Source of the DNA: Symsagittifera roscoffensis
Taxonomy: Eukaryota > Xenacoelomorpha > Acoela > Convolutidae
Length of the DNA: 64,000 nucleotides
Direction of reading: 5' to 3'
Assembly: GCF_963678635.1 (NCBI RefSeq)
Contig: NC_087063.1
Coordinates: 85,671,574 to 85,735,573, forward strand
The translations under genes and the position numbers were made by a program. Below the pieces are notes generated by a model. The model had not been told where the DNA came from. It made no database searches and saw only the letters and a program-made list of their open reading frames with translations. This document shows, in pieces, positions 12,133-23,115 of the stretch. Numbering within the stretch: position 1 is the first letter of the stretch; every line of letters begins with the position of its first letter.

Positions 12133-12410
12133 TGTGGTGGTATGGTGTTGACCAACTAGTCTTTGAGGACATAAGGTTGAATTGAAGTGTCCTATGTTAA
12201 TGACCATCCGATCACTATGAATTAGAGACCTGTCAATCATGTCTATTAAGTTTAACATCTTTGCGGTGCAAAACTAAAACTCACTCTTAGTAAACTATTG
12301 AAAGATTATAGTTGCTTACAATCGATTGTTCCATATTTACTCATTAATTTTACTATTATTTCAACCGTATTTTTAGTTTAGTTTTCAGATAAGATTTAGG
12401 GAATATCACA
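12133..12410 (+). mobile_element. Solo LTR of the gag-only element, unit 1
   Basis: A 278-bp sequence starting TGTGGTGGTA and ending TATCACA, clearly homologous to the LTRs at 13,345, 14,626 and 15,908. It is flanked by ACCCT on the left and CCCCT on the right, a decayed 5-bp target duplication. The unit 2 copy (29,956-30,233) has a perfect CCCCT on both sides. It sits in the CCCCTCC box of a satellite monomer. Confidence 0.85.
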
Positions 12411-13344
12411 CCCCTCTTAACGTAATTAAGGTTTTTGGAGGCACAAAAAAATAACAGCTCACCTAAACACTTCACTCAGCCCCTACTAACACAACTAAAG
12501 TTTTTGGAGGCACGAAGTCAGTTGATCAATTCACAGCCTTTAAAATCAAAACGACATTGCACGGGGTCCTCAAAAAAACCCCTCCCAACACAACTAAAGT
12601 CTTATGCGACACTAAGTCTAGAACAATTTAACAGCTCACCCAAGCATCCCACAAAGCCCCTCCTAGTACAACTGCGGTTTTTGGTGTCGAAAAATAAATA
12701 ATAAAACTGCAGCATCAAAAACCATTCGACTCTGTAAGTTGTCCTCATTTAAAATTCTCCTAACACAGTACGTGTTTTGAGACACGAAATCAAATAATCA
12801 ATTTCCAGCAGTAAAAAAATAAGAAAAAGCACGTTGTCTTCAACTAATCCGTCCTAATATAACAAAGGTTTTCGGCGGCACAAACTCAAGAACAGCTCAC
12901 TTAAACATCCAACTAAACCCTTCCTAACAAAACTAAGATTTTTTGAACCTTAAAACCCATGTTAAATTTGAAGCATTAAAAACAAAAGGACCTTGTATGT
13001 TCTCCTTAACTAAATGCCTCTAGCTCAACTAAGGTTGTTGGAGAGACAAAGTCAAGGACAGCTCACCTAATCACTCAACTCAGCTCATCATATCAAAAAT
13101 TATGTTTTTGGATTCAATAAACAACTGATAAATTTGCATAAAAAAACGATATTTTATGTTGTTCTCAACTAAATGCCACTAGCTCAACTAAAAGTTTTGG
13201 AGGGACAATCTCAAGGACAGCGCACCTCAACACTCAACTCAGCTGATCATATCAAATGTAGTATTTTTGGAGGTAAGAATAAAACTGATCGATTGTGAGC
13301 ATTGAAAAAAAGCGACATTGCAAGTAGTACTCAACTTAACCTTT

Positions 13345-13629
13345 TGTGGTGGTATAGTGTTGACAACCTAGTGTTTGAGGACATAAGGTTGAATTGAAGT
13401 ATGAAGTCTTCTATGTTAACGATCATCCGATCACTATGAATTAGAGACCTGTGGATCATGTCTATTACGTTTAACAGATTTGCGGTGCAAAACTAAAACG
13501 CACTCTTTGTAAACTATTGAAAGATTATAGTTGCTTACATTCGATTGTTTCATATTTACTTATAAACTTTACTATTAATTCAACCGTTTTATTAGTTCAG
13601 TTTTCAGATAAAATTTAGGGAATATCACA
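13345..13629 (+). repeat. LTR A of the gag-only element, unit 1
   Basis: 285 bp, TG...CA ends. The final A of the LTR and the TGG of the following site together create an ATG codon (13,629-13,631). Confidence 0.85.
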
Positions 13630-13647
13630 TGGCGCAGCCAATTGTTT
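13630..13647 (+). promoter_or_regulatory. Primer-binding site candidate
   Basis: TGGCGCAGCC directly follows the LTR, as expected for a tRNA primer-binding site that begins with the complement of CCA. The tRNA species is not resolved. The same site follows the LTRs at 14,912 and 31,450. Confidence 0.55.
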
Positions 13648-13722
13648 CTTCTGAAGACAGGACGGAGCTGCTAGGAGTCCTTTCATTTTGGGGTAAGCCG
13701 AACCTCCATATCCATGAGAGGT

Positions 13723-14481
13723 ATGGATAAGTCAATTTTTCTTGCCGTATCATTCAAGGAGAACTGTGACCCAAACATCCTATTATCAGATACAGCACCG
13801 GTACATGACGACCCTCCGCCAAAACCTGAAACTATTCCAAATTGAGAATCGACAACGCAAGCGGACAATAGAATCGCAAGGAATGAAGCAGCAGTCAGAA
13901 AAACAAACGAAGCAAACGAAGAACGACGGAAGAAGGGACTCAAAATAAGTCGAAACGTCTGCTACCATGAAGCAGACGCACGAATAAAATCAAGTTTTTT
14001 CTTTGCCCTAGGTAATGAAGGGAAGAAGAGATTCTTGCAACAACTCGCACACACAAATCTCAACTCAGTAAACTTATTAGACCAGGTAAACAGTATTAGA
14101 CCAGGAATCACAGTAGATGGCACCCTCAAATCGGCGTTGCTACACGAAAAAGGATACGTAAGAGCGAACACTCTCCAAAAGCAGAACCCGTCTGCAGCAA
14201 GCAACTCGACGGAATTCATCAATTCTTCTAACCAATTTCAGGTAAAGCAAGAACCACTAATGTCCATCCAAACTAAGAACTATGTTCAAAACAGAATGAA
14301 CAGAGCGCTAGGGAAGGGGAATTTTAAATCAAAATATCAACAACACCAACCGAACACCCAATCAAAACCATGCTATTTCTGTGGAAAAAGATTTACACCC
14401 GAACATAATGCAAAAAGTCAGGCCAGGGGAGCAATATGCAGAAGCTGCGGAAAAAAACGAACATTTCGCAAAATGATGTAA
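13723..14481 (+). pseudogene. Internally deleted gag of the gag-only element, copy a
   Basis: In one frame from 13,723 a protein opens with MDKSIFLAVSF, meets a TGA at 13,843-13,845 that is present in all three copies, and then stays open to 14,481. Visible parts are a charged stretch rich in E, K and R, FFFALGNEGKKRFLQQ, DGTLKSALLHEKGYVRANTL, QVKQEP, and a terminal zinc knuckle CYFCGKRFTPEHN followed by CRSCGKK. These resemble Ty3/gypsy-type Gag, but the capsid middle is much shorter than usual, suggesting an internal deletion. A separate 33-codon frame starts at the ATG formed at the LTR junction (13,629) and stops at 13,728-13,730. If the TGA is not read through, translation would have to start downstream of it. 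Confidence 0.65.
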
Positions 14482-14614
14482 CTAAGAAGAACAATATTTG
14501 CGGTTCTTAAGCCCGAGCAAGTTCAAGGAAAAAAACTCTTTGAAGTTTTAAACTCTTAAGCTCGTTGATTTGTTTATTGTGAAATGAAACTCATACGTTG
14601 TATGATTATTTTCT

Positions 14615-14625
14615 AGAGGGGGAAA
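14615..14625 (+). promoter_or_regulatory. Polypurine tract
   Basis: AGAGGGGGAAA abuts the TG start of the next LTR, the position of plus-strand priming in LTR elements. Equivalent tracts end at 15,907 and 32,446. Confidence 0.75.
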
Positions 14626-14911
14626 TGTGGTGGTAGAGTGTTGACCACCTAGTGTTTGAGGACAAAAGGTTGAAATGAAATATGAAGAGTCCTGATGTTA
14701 ACGATCATCCGATCACTGTGAATTAGAAACATGTCAATCATGTCTATTACGTTTAACAGACTTGCGGTGCAAAACTAAAACGCACTCTTCGTAAACTATT
14801 GAAAGATTATAGTTGCTTACATTCGATTGTTTCATATCTACTTATTAAGTTTACTATTAATTCAACCGTTTTTTTAGTTCAGTTTTCAGATAAAATTTAG
14901 GGAATATCACA
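14626..14911 (+). repeat. LTR B (middle) of the gag-only element, unit 1
   Basis: 286 bp. It is preceded by a polypurine tract and followed by a primer-binding-type site, so it serves as 3' LTR of the first internal region and 5' LTR of the second. Confidence 0.85.
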
Positions 14912-15004
14912 TGGCGCAGCCAATAGTTTCTTCTGAAGACAGGACGGAGCTGCTAGGAGTCCCTTCATTTTGGGGTAAGCCGAACCTCCATATCCATGAG
15001 AGGT

Positions 15005-15763
15005 ATGGATAAGTCAATTTTTCTTGCCGTATCATTCAAGGAGAACTGTGACCCAAACATCCTATTACCAGATACAGCACCGGTACATGACGACCCTCCG
15101 CCAAAACCTGAAACTATTCCAAATTGAGAATCGACAACGCAAGCGGACAATAGAATCGCAAGGAATGAAGCAGCAGTCAGAAAAACAAACGAAGCAAACG
15201 AAGAACGACGGAAGAAGGGACTCAAAATAAGTCGAAACGTCTGCTACCATGAAGCAGACGCACGAATAAAATCAAGTTTTTTCTTTGCCCTAGGTAATGA
15301 AGGGAAGAAGAGATTCTTGCAACAACTCGCACACACAAATCTCAACTCAGTAAACTTATTAGACCAGGTAAACAGTATTAGACCAGGAATCACAGTAGAT
15401 GACACCCTCAAATCGGCGTTGCTACACGAAAAAGGATACGTAAGAGCGAACACTCTCCAAAAGCAGAACCCGTCTGCAGCAAGCAACTCGACGGAATTCA
15501 TCAATTCTTCTAACCAATTTCAGGTAAAGCAAGAACCACTAATGTCCATCCAAACTAAGAACTATGTTCAAAACAGAATGAACAGAGCGCTAGGGAAGGG
15601 GAATTTTAAATCAAAATATCAACAACACCAACCGAACACCCAATCAAAACCATGCTATTTCTGTGGAAAAAGATTTACACCCGAACATAAGGCAAAAAGT
15701 CAGGCCAGGGGAGCAATATGCAGAAGCTGCGGAAAAAAACGAACATTTCGCAAAATGATGTAA
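15005..15763 (+). pseudogene. Internally deleted gag of the gag-only element, copy b
   Basis: Nearly identical to copy a at an offset of exactly 1,282 bp, with the same TGA in the same place and the same zinc knuckle. The two copies differ at a few residues, for example DGTLKS against DDTLKS and PEHNAK against PEHKAK. The low divergence suggests the tandem structure is recent or kept similar by conversion. Confidence 0.65.
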
Positions 15764-15907
15764 CTAAGAAGAACAATATTTGCGGTTCTTAAGCCCGAGC
15801 AAGTTCAAGGAAAAAAACTGTTTGAAGTTTTAAACTCTTAAGCTCGTTGATTTGTTTATTGTGAAATGAAACTCATACGTTGTATGAATATTTTCTAGAG
15901 GGGGAAA

Positions 15908-16192
15908 TGTGGTGGTAGAGTGTTGACCACCTAGTGTTTGAGGACAAAAGGTTGAAATGAAATATGAAGAGTCCTATGTTAACGATCATCCGATCACTGT
16001 GAATTAGAAACCTGTCAATCATGTCTATTAGGTTTAACAGCTTTGCGGTGCAAAACTAAAACTCACTCTTTGTAAACTATTGACAGATTATAGTTGCTTA
16101 CATTCGATTGCTCCTTAATTAATTATTAACTTTACTATAAATTCAACCGTAATATTAATTCAGTTTTCAGATAAGATTTAGGAAATATCACA
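15908..16192 (+). repeat. LTR C of the gag-only element, unit 1
   Basis: 285 bp, followed by ACCCT. It is more diverged in its 3' third than LTR A and B (AATATTAATTC where they have a TTTTAGTTC-type sequence), like LTR 2 of the unit 2 copy. Confidence 0.8.
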
Positions 16193-17110
16193 ACCCTGCT
16201 AACGCAATTAAGGTTTTTGGGGGCAAAAAATAACAGCTCACCTAGACACTCCACTCAGCCCCTACTAACACAACTTAGGTTTTTGGAGGGACGAAGTCAA
16301 CTGATCAATTCACAGTATTTAAAATCAGAACGAAATTACATGATGTCCTCAACAAAGCTACTGCTAACACAACTGAAGTTTTATGCAGCGGCACAAAGTC
16401 TAGATCAACTGGACAGCTCAACTAAACACTCAACTCAGCTCATCAAATCAAATGTTGACGGAGGGACGAAGTCAAATGATCGATTTACAGCATTGAAAAA
16501 ATGCGACTTTGCAAGTTGTTCTCAACTAAACCCCTCCTGACGCAGTTTAGGTTTTTGGAGGCACAAAGTGAATAACAGCTCACCCATACACTCCCCTAAG
16601 CCCCTACTAACCCAACTTATGTTTATGGAGGCACTAAGTCAATTGATCAATTCACAGCATTTAAAATCAAAACGACATTGCATGATGCTAACACAACGAA
16701 GGGTTTTGGAGACACAATGTCAATAACATCTCACCTAAACATCCCACTAAGCCTCTTCCAACACAAGTTAGTTTTTTGGAGTCGAAAAGTCAAATGATAA
16801 AATTACAGCTTTAAAAACAATACGACATTACAAACTGACCCAACTAAGCCCCTCCTAACACAGTTAAAGTTTTCGGAGGCACAACGTCAATAATAGCTCA
16901 CCTAGAGACTTCATCAAACCCCTCCTAACACAACTAAGGTTTTTAGAGGCACAGAGTCAAATCATCAAATCACAGCATTAAAAAAATTACAATAATGCAG
17001 GTTGTCCTCAAGTAGACCCCTCCTTAAACAACTAAGCTTTCTTTTGGATGAACAAAGTCAAGAAATGCTCACCTAAAAATCTCACTAAGACCCTCCTAAC
17101 CAAGTAAAAC

Positions 17111-18267
17111 ATGATTCTAAAATTGTACCTTAGATTTTTTCAAAAAATTTTCAAATTTATTAAACAAAATTTAAATTCAAGCAATATCCAGATGTTCCGC
17201 AACAAATTCAGAATTGATTTGACAGACCCAAGCTATGGAAGGGAATCTTTAAGTAAAAAATGGTCAAAATGCAAATAACGAGAAAATAATCTGAGATTAG
17301 AATTCAACCAATTTCTAACACACTACAAATTCAAAAGTTCAGGATGTCTATGAAAAGCTCAATGAAAAGCAAATTTCTCAAAACAAAAAATGACGTTATC
17401 GGTTTGTTCAATTAAACGCCAACTTAATTGATCTGTGGTACTTGAAAACAGATTCAAAGTTTAAAGTTTACATTGCTTTCCCAGAGAGCAAAAGACAAGA
17501 TCGATCATCATATAGTTTGATGTTGTATGCTTCGTGTTAACGAGCCAAAATCTCATGTTTGTCATGAACTATTAAAGAATGTCACGCTGTTGAAGTGTCA
17601 CATTAAGTCACCAAACAGAGCAATCAAGGACCCGATAAACTGCCTAAGGAATTGATCAAGTGAACTCTTAAAACGAGCAAAATTGTACCATTTTGTCGTC
17701 GATAAAATGAAATAAATTATGTATCAAGAGTTTCAATGTAGCAAAAAAAATTGTACGTTATTCATGATCCGACTTGCAAAATTGTGACTTTTTTGGAATA
17801 AACAACAAATTCAAAAAGAAAATGGGTGGTTGCATCAAGGTGCTCGTCAGATTCAAATCGCCGGAACAAAAACAGGTAACGCGTAAGTACAAATGAGCAT
17901 CTAATCTGATTAACCATTTCTGTAGGAAAAAGAAATTTCTGATTTCGAGAAAATCGTTTGTTTTCTAGCTACATGAAAATTTTGTACGTCATGGAATATA
18001 ATACACCGAATCTCGATGGAGGTCTCTCTGCAGAAAGCAACGCGCGCAAATTTTCTGAACTAGGCGCTTCATTTCTTTTTCTAAATCTTTGGTGACACCA
18101 TTTTTTATCATTGATTTCGCCAATTATAGAAAGATGTTTAGAAAGGCATTTAACACGACTTAACGACATAATGGACGTGCTCGGAACTTGCATTCTGTTG
18201 CCGATTTATAAGTATTACCCTCAGCTTTAAGGATTGTCATAGCGCATGTAATAGTGGTAGATATTAT
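17111..18267. other. Non-coding stretch between satellite and PolB remnant
   Basis: No supported gene. A minus-strand frame at 17,969-18,193 is open for about 70 codons but has no recognisable motif, and it is frame-disrupted in unit 2 (34,516-34,719), so it is probably chance. Confidence 0.4.
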
Positions 18268-20600
18268 TTGAATTTGATCAAGTCCTACCTAATCCCCTGT
18301 TGGATTCGCGATAAAGAACAAGAAACATCAGTCATCAAAAAAGCGAACGATTTCATTTGCTTCAAGTTTGGAGATGTACAATTTTTCGACATAATGAAGT
18401 TTCTTGGTGAGGTAAGTACTCTGGACTCCTTTCTCAAAGCCTATAAAGCTGGCGAAACGAAAGGATTCTTTCCCTTTGAGTGGTTTGATAACCCAGGCAC
18501 ACTTGATTTTCCCGAATTGAGAACGTATGAAGCCTTTTTAGTAAACTTAGAAACAATAATCCTCTAGACAAAGACTTTAAGGATTATGAGAAGCTGAGAA
18601 AGTGTGGGCTTGACGAACAACAAGCCTTGAAAAAGCTTCAAATCAAAAATGTGCCTCCATCTGGTTTGGATACTTACAATTACTTACGAGAGACTTGGAA
18701 GAAAAACGGAATGACTGTACTCAAACACTTTTTGCAGTGGTACAAAAACGAGGATGTAGTTCCAACCTTGGAAGCAACACAAAAAATGATTCAGTTTTAT
18801 CACAACAAGGGGATAGATATGTTAAAACTTGGATGTACTCTTCCGAATCTAGCAAACATGTGTCTACACAAATCTACAAATTACAAGTTTTATCCATTTT
18901 GCGAAAGTGACTAAGATTTGCGTGAAAAAATTTGAGAAGACATAACTTGTGGACCTTCCATTGGGTTTACCCGAAAAGCTGTAGTTGATGAAACATTTAT
19001 CAGAAATTCATCAAATATATATAAATCGATCGTTGGAATTGATGCAAGCCAGCTTTACCCTTTCTCAATGTGTCAAGATATGCCAACAGGACTGTACACG
19101 AGATGAGAGTTTGACACCGATATGCGGAAGTTTAAAGCTAGACATAACCAATCTCGAAACTTTGAGAATATGGTCAGGTCTTTTCTATCAGTAAACAAGA
19201 CCAGAATGCAAAATTGAGAGCCTTTTCACATCTGCAAACAAGAAATCGACTGTTTTAATGTGGACGGTTATTGTGATCAGTGTAAGACAGTATTGGAAGC
19301 AACCGGATGTTACTTCCACTTCTCTTCCTGCCAAGAAGCTCGACCCTCAACAGATTAAGATATTGAACGAGATCATAATAAGATAGAGATGGATGATATG
19401 AGACGGGAGTACATGAAAGAGAAAGGATACAAAATTTAAGAAACGTGGGAGTGTGAATGGTGGCAAAAATTCAATACCAGTGACAGGATCAAGCATTATG
19501 TGAGAACCTACTTTCCTTACAAGAGACCTCTTTCTACAGACTCCATCCTTGCAAAAATAAAAGATGGATCTCTTTTTGGCTATGTTACATACGTTTTAGA
19601 TGTTCCAAAAGAACTTAAATCTGAACTTGCCAACTTTCCCGTTTTCTTCAGTGTTCTCCTGGAAAACGTTTCAATAATTTCGTTCAATCAGTGGTTGATG
19701 CTAGAAGAGAAGGAGAAAAAACCATCTACCAGGAGTTGTAGCCGAAACAATGAAACTTTAGGGTAATTCCTCCGGTGGATATCAGATCATGGATAGATCC
19801 ACATATACAATCACGAAATATCTATACACTGAAAAACTCAAAGCAATCAAGGAACCCTTGTTCAGAAGATTGAATTCGGTTGAGAAAGACCTGTATGACG
19901 CGCAGTTGTTGAAATCAACCATTGAGCACCGAGAACCCATAAATGTTGGGTTTTTCATACTTCAGTATGCAAAGCTGAGAATGTTTAAGTTCTACAACTT
20001 CTTTGACAAGTTCTGCGATGTAAAAAAACTTGAAGAGTTGGAGATGGACACAGACACGCTTTACTTAGCTCTTGCTGAAGAAATTTTATACGAATGCAAC
20101 CAGCCACATAAGAGAGCAGCTTGATAAAAACTGAGGGGAAATGACTGCAGAGACTCTTTCAAGCCGGATGCAAAATCTAACTTTTTCCCTCGAGCATGTT
20201 GCAGTACTCATAAAAAGCACGATAAACGGGAGATTGGGTTTTAAGGAGTAATTTACGAGTACCGAAATGCTTTGTTAATGTAGCAAGACCTATTGTTGCT
20301 TTGACAACAAGCCAGATTAGTGTAAATTTAGCGGCAAAGGATAAGAAAACGGATTTTAGAAGATTCTGGAGAGACCAATCGCAAAGTATAGGAGAGTATT
20401 GGATGAAGTAATCAACTTAATGTCAACAAACAAAGGATTCAGTATTGGATGACGTAATCAACTTAAGGTCAATAAACAAAGGCTTCACATGAGAAAACAA
20501 AAAAGGACTTCGTTATTTCATCCAAAGACAAGTTCAAGATATTGGAAAACGTCAAAGCCATTGAACTTATAAGAACTGTTCTAATGTAGTAGCATTTTGT
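18268..20600 (+). pseudogene. Protein-primed family B DNA polymerase pseudogene, copy 1
   Basis: Successive plus-strand frames give the C-terminal two thirds of a protein-primed PolB, the polymerase of Polinton/adintovirus-like elements. First is a segment with KGFFPFEWFDNPG; then VVPTLEATQKMIQFYHNKG; then DASQLYPFSM around 19,040 (palm motif A); then a Cys/His-containing stretch with NVDGYCDQCK; then RTYFPYKRPLSTDS; then the motif B region, broken here; then ELEMDTDTLYL near 20,040 (motif C). Motif C reads DTDT where DTDS is usual, in all three copies. Stops and frameshifts occur throughout, so no active enzyme is made. The N-terminal exonuclease part is mostly missing. Confidence 0.8.
20398..20489. 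repeat. 46-bp tandem duplication in the PolB tail
   Basis: The unit beginning ATTGGATGA at 20,398 repeats at 20,444. It is doubled in PolB copy 1 and copy 3 (41,571 and 41,617) but single in copy 2 (about 36,927). Confidence 0.8.
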
Positions 20601-21185
20601 ATGAAATCCTTATTTTATTGATTTCAAGATTATTTCTACAAAATTTCGGTAAACTTAATATACAAGGCAGTGATTTATATACTTTCTTTGTTATTTTTTT
20701 TCTTCAAAATTTGTTTTTTTTTTCAAAGTTTCAGCAGATTTCTGCTAGGTCGAGCATAAGAATATAAGAAAGTCTTTGCTCAAATTAGATCATATCGTGT
20801 GTTTTTTGATGTTTTTTCGAAAAATTCTAGCTTTTGATTTTAAAAAAATGTCAAATTTTGTGCAACGACGCCTACCATTGACTTAAGATGACCCAAAAAA
20901 TACAAGAAAACGCCTTCATTCTACAAGCCACACGTAATTAACCATTGATATTTACCATTTAGATAACGCGCGCCCAAATTTCTTCCAAAAAACCTGAGAT
21001 TTCTACACAAAAACCAAAAAAAAACACCATTGTTCTTACCATTCTTTTATCATAACACAAACCATGAAACCTTAACAATTCTATTCACAAGCTTAATACA
21101 TCGCTGACTATATACCCAATGTTAATATATAGCCTGGAGACCGGATGCTTTATTCCCTATCTTAAAACATGGGGGTCCGCAGGCA

Positions 21186-21202
21186 CCCCCCCCCCCCCCC
21201 CC
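21186..21202. repeat. Poly-C tract of 17
   Basis: Seventeen consecutive C; the same site in unit 2 (37,677-37,683) has seven. The tract with its upstream GGGGGTCC can form a GGGGGT/ACCCCC stem. Confidence 0.9.
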
Positions 21203-21385
21203 TTAACCTCCAAGATCTACTACTAAGAATACTCGCACTATAACACTACGCTCGCTACAGCTCTTTTTATGAAATAAAAACAATGCTTCGCAAACTAAGC
21301 TCACAAACTTAAGCAGAAAAACGAGATGCCAATAATTTATTTTTTTCGGGAAAACAAATCAGTTTCATACGATAACAAGTAAGAT

Positions 21386-21447
21386 CTGACTGCGACTCAA
21401 ACCCGACATTAGCGTGCAAAGGCAACCGCGTACCCTCTAGCTCAAGT
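21386..21447 (-). other. tRNA-like module 1
   Basis: The minus strand reads GAGCTAGAGGGTACGC (A-box/D-arm like), TTGCCTTTGCACGC (anticodon-arm like, TGC in loop position) and GGGTTTGAGTCGCAG (B-box like), in the order and spacing of a tRNA. Acceptor pairing is poor. Probably a tRNA-derived SINE head or pseudo-tRNA. Copies: about 37,868-37,930 and 42,225-42,287. Confidence 0.45.
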
Positions 21448-21735
21448 GGCGAAGAGCTTGATATCGAAAATCTATCCAAAATTTTCAATTTAATTTCCCT
21501 CGCAATAAATTTATATATCCAGCCGTTTTGCTTCCAGTATGGAATGAGTAACAGGTTCGATACAAGCGACAATTTGCACTTTTAAAACACAAACAAAACA
21601 TTTTGAATTACGCTGCCTATAAAAATCAGGCAACTTGATTACGCAGCCTTTATCTTACGTCCATTTTAAGTTACAAGCTGCACCAACAAATTTGAATTTC
21701 ATTAACAAATCTTGCAATCTGGACCATTTTAATTC

Positions 21736-21803
21736 ATCGGAGGAGATGGTGCTAAGCAATCAGATCAGTTGATTGCGGGTTTAAATTACATCTGACCTCC
21801 GAT
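21736..21803 (+). other. tRNA-sized hairpin module
   Basis: An 8-bp terminal stem, ATCGGAGG with CCTCCGAT, closes 68 nt that contain a 6-bp inner stem (CAATCA with TGATTG) around a 7-nt loop. The size is that of a tRNA, but the T arm is not convincing. Copies: 38,220-38,287 and 42,577-42,644, with the stem kept in both. Confidence 0.35.
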
Positions 21804-23057
21804 TCGCAAGGTAAGAGACTGTAAAATAGTATAAGTTAGCAAATTTTATATAACCACTTGCGGATTAGGTCTCTGGCTGTTCAACTCAAAATTATACTTA
21901 TTTGAAGTGGAAATATTATTAACATTTGAAAACACAAATATACGCTAAGAAAATTCAATACCGCTCATTTTTATGTTAGTGTTACGCTCGATCCCTGCAC
22001 TAATCATTACTGACAAAAACTCACCAAAAAAAAACTCGAATTCTAATAGCCGGTAGCACTCCGTGCTCTTTTACGCTGGCTAAAAAAGATTCACTGCAAA
22101 AGAAACGGTCAAAACTGAAACGTGAGATGAAATGCTGATTTTGTGGTCAAAATAAGGCTTTATCTTGTACTAAAAGCGACGTTTACTGAAACGAAGCCAA
22201 TTTGCATTAGGAAATAAAGTAACAGACACCTGAAGAAAACAAGTGCTTTTTTACTTTTAAAGAAACTACTTTGCCAGATCGAAATGATTTCATCCATTTA
22301 GAGCTCTTTTAGTTTCATGAAGTCTTATGACTGAGGTTTTTCCGATAAAATTGACCCAAACTGACCAAAAAGATCAAAGGTTGTTGTTTATTTATTGCTG
22401 GTAATTCGACAATTTGAAGTAAACTTGAATCTTTTCTGCTTCAATTTTAGCGCTCTTTCCAATACTTTGATTGGTGAAGGTGTCATTTGCTTTGCTTTCG
22501 GTAAATTCTTGATAATTAGCTTTGATTAAAAACAAAATCAATTGACCAAGCAGGAAACTACACCTGGAAATTGGAAGAATATTACCGGAAAAACTTCAGA
22601 ACACAGGCGAAGCTGAGCTTCGCACCACTTGCGAGACAAATATGAATGACTATGATTAAAATCTAACGGAAAAAAAACTGTTTTTGTCAATAAAAATTGC
22701 AACAAAAGCCCAAAATATCCGGGAAAAAAATTGCTGCATCATTAGAAACTCTGTAAAGAGCTCTCGAAATGCTAGAAAGAAACCCAAATTTCAAAAAAAC
22801 AATTTCTGCGGAACTAAGCCGACGAAGGTAAGCAGACCGACAATGATCTAAATTAGCCGAAAATTTTCTACTTGCAGATAAAATAGATCTCGACTGGAAT
22901 CAAACTCCCAGAATTTGTCGTCTCAAGTATGGAGGTTAGAGCAACTTGTAAGAGAACTAAACCTTGGAAAAGTCGGGCTACAGGGACTAAGCCGACAAAA
23001 AATAAACAGATGAACGATAGCCCGAAAAAACACGAAAACTCGTTTGCAAAAAAAACA

Positions 23058-23115
23058 GGTCCCGGCCCCAATCAAACCACAAGCTGTTGTGTTACCTCTA
23101 TGCCAGATAGTTAAT
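23058..23115 (-). other. tRNA-like module 2
   Basis: The minus strand reads GGCATAGAGGTAACACAAC (A-box like), GCTTGTGGTTTGATTGG (B-box region), an acceptor-like GGGACC and a T-run. It resembles the module at 44,950-45,015 in layout. Copies: 39,543-39,600 and about 43,887-43,945. Confidence 0.4.

Larger units (their letters stand above)
13345..16192 (+). mobile_element. Gag-only LTR element in three-LTR tandem form
   Basis: The structure is LTR (13,345-13,629), internal (13,630-14,625), LTR (14,626-14,911), internal (14,912-15,907), LTR (15,908-16,192). Each internal region is only 996 bp. It has a primer-binding-type site straight after the LTR, an interrupted gag reading frame with a terminal zinc knuckle, and a polypurine tract just before the next LTR. 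Protease, reverse transcriptase and integrase are all absent. ACCCT follows the last LTR; the left flank has a one-base variant. It matches the layout of TR-GAG non-autonomous elements described in plants. Gag similarity suggests a Ty3/gypsy-type parent. Confidence 0.85.
11035..17110. repeat. Dimeric satellite array 1 (with LTR insertions)
   Basis: The array alternates a longer monomer of about 93-100 bp (containing variants of GATCAATTCACAGC and AAACGACATTGCA) and a shorter one of about 70-78 bp (containing AACAGCTCACC and AAACACTCAACT). Both share a box of the form CCCCTCCTAACACAACTAAGG followed by TTTTTGGAGGCA. In the box, CCTCC and GGAGG can pair, so each monomer can form a small hairpin. 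Box spacings near the left end are 99, 78, 93, about 95 and about 70 bp. The array is interrupted by a solo LTR at 12,133-12,410 and the gag element at 13,345-16,192. Long frames of up to about 107 codons in it are translated repeat, not genes. Confidence 0.85.

Noticed and set aside
13683-13943. 86-codon minus-strand frames with signal-peptide-like look over the gag element
   Set aside because: They lie opposite the gag frame and repeat with each element copy; the plus-strand gag with zinc knuckle explains the sequence.
21309-21572. Minus-strand frame of 87 codons repeated in three units
   Set aside because: It runs through a tRNA-like module and is conserved only because the DNA was duplicated recently.
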